In this document: positions 62,981-64,000 of the stretch, in pieces
How the letters are laid out: every line of letters begins with the position of its first letter
How positions within the stretch are numbered: position 1 is the first letter of the stretch
Assembly (NCBI GenBank): GCA_903813345.2
Contig: CAIIXF020000006.1
Span: 7,488,989-7,552,988 of the forward strand
Direction of reading: 5' to 3'
DNA from: Owenia fusiformis
Taxonomy: Eukaryota; Annelida; Polychaeta; Sabellida; Oweniidae
Length of the DNA stretch: 64,000 bases
The notes under the pieces: model-generated
Told to the model about the DNA's origin: nothing
Database searches by the model: none
Seen by the model: the letters and a program-made list of their open reading frames with translations, nothing else
Made by a program: the position numbers and the translations under genes

Positions 62981-64000
62981 ATATATTTGAATAATCTTCA
63001 TTTAATGTATTTTATTCAGCTATATATTAAATAATTCAAAATATACAATTACATAATAATCATACAATAGTTTGGTTGAGATCTAGACACAAAAGTGTCA
63101 TTTCAAATAAATATAATTGTTTTGTATAAAATCAACATTTATTCACATTTCATAATTGCAGTCAATTTGTACAATTCAGACTTCTTTACTTAACTGTATA
63201 ATGCTACAATGGAAATAATATTTTATACAAAATAGACTCCATAATCTAATATAATAATAGTGCTACAATACATTAATAAATAACTTCACAATTTTGGTTA
63301 GATTTCTGGACGGATGGCATTTATACATACAGTAGTAACAATTTACTGGACGGATAATAAGTGATTTAAAATGATAAAATATCAAAGTCTTGAATGACAA
63401 AACACAGCAGTAAACGAAGTAATAGTTTTTGAGTTCCAAGTCAACAAATTGATATCACATCGACTAGTGATCTCAGGATGACTTGTCTGACCAGACAAAG
63501 GGCTTAAAAGACATGTACATGTGTAGCATAGCAGAAGCATAGTATCTTTTTATAACAAATAGTCTTACTACGGGCAGCTATAAACACTTATTTTCTCATG
63601 GTTGTTTATCACAATTCTACATTGGAATCTGGACGGAATAGATTTTACCTGTTACCTAAATATAAGGAAAATAGATATGTACTTTGACAGGAATGATTTC
63701 CTCTAAAAACGAAGGTGAACATTAGAAATTCTTATTGATTTTTTTCTTGTACCAGGGTTCGTACATGACAGAATGACATGACTGCACATGTATTGTACCT
63801 ATGGTTCAAAAATACTCCAGATCAAAGACATGACTGTCTAAAATCACTTGCCATATCATATGCAGTCTCTCCATTTTCTGGACTTTTTAGGACTTTTGAC
63901 ACCTGTGACTGCCAGTGAAAGAGATGACAAGAGACAATGATACAATGTACAGTATCGTAATTTTGATCTCAATTTCAAGTAACAGAGGAAGAACTTCGTG

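Larger units (their letters stand above)
61265..64000. other. right edge, no gene recognised
   Basis: Outside the Helitron and the inverted GTCACCACC-family copy, the sequence is AT-rich with several TTTATT motifs (63005-63300). These could be a 3' UTR of a - strand gene beyond the edge, but nothing coding supports that. Confidence 0.5.

Noticed and set aside
1-64000. CRISPR arrays, operons, tRNA or rRNA genes
   Set aside because: The tandem arrays lack spacers of CRISPR type, the genes are intron-split and eukaryotic, and I found no tRNA B-box-like GGTTCGAATCC or rRNA core sequence.

Overview
The window is metazoan nuclear DNA from an invertebrate. It is AT-rich, has intron-split genes with GT-AG junctions, and carries many foldback and miniature transposons, minisatellites and a Helitron. 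This landscape is typical of marine lophotrochozoans and invertebrate deuterostomes, but I cannot fix the phylum from sequence alone. A 500-N assembly gap lies at 60765-61264.

Three protein genes can be reconstructed exon by exon, each with consistent reading phase at every junction. (1) RP2 (XRP2), + strand, 6398-16984: eight exons covering the TBCC beta-helix domain and the C-terminal NDPK-like domain. Its N-terminal exon is unresolved; a phase-compatible candidate is at 5259-5329. (2) PPP1R2 (protein phosphatase inhibitor 2), - strand, 51193 to 25356: four exons, 198 aa, complete, with a first intron of about 21.6 kb. (3) M1AP (meiosis 1 arrest protein), - strand, 59534 to 52931: twelve coding exons, 561 aa, complete. 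RP2 and PPP1R2 converge. PPP1R2 and M1AP are tandem, with M1AP upstream. I see no functional link between the three beyond proximity.

Layout. 1-6397: non-coding with a LINE reverse-transcriptase tail remnant and an RNase H remnant. 6398-16984: RP2, whose introns hold a 23-bp minisatellite, a TA-flanked MITE and a 3.3-kb long-TIR element with an AGGTCA-rich core. 16985-25355: intergenic, with two large foldback complexes. 25356-51193: PPP1R2, whose first intron carries a 162-bp satellite inside a TA-flanked element, TTAA-flanked foldbacks, a recent 883-bp tandem duplication with an empty/filled insertion site, and a 2.7-kb TIR element. 51194-52930: intergenic or M1AP 3' UTR with a 34-bp minisatellite. 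52931-59534: M1AP. 59535-64000: M1AP promoter side, gap, Helitron.

The most striking observation is at the last RP2 intron. The intron-exon junction itself has been tandemly multiplied as a 48-bp unit, giving four identical in-frame 3' splice sites. Use of an upstream one would insert 16, 32 or 48 residues into the C-terminal domain without breaking the frame. A smaller parallel is a 20-bp tandem repeat of the 5' splice site of M1AP exon 8.
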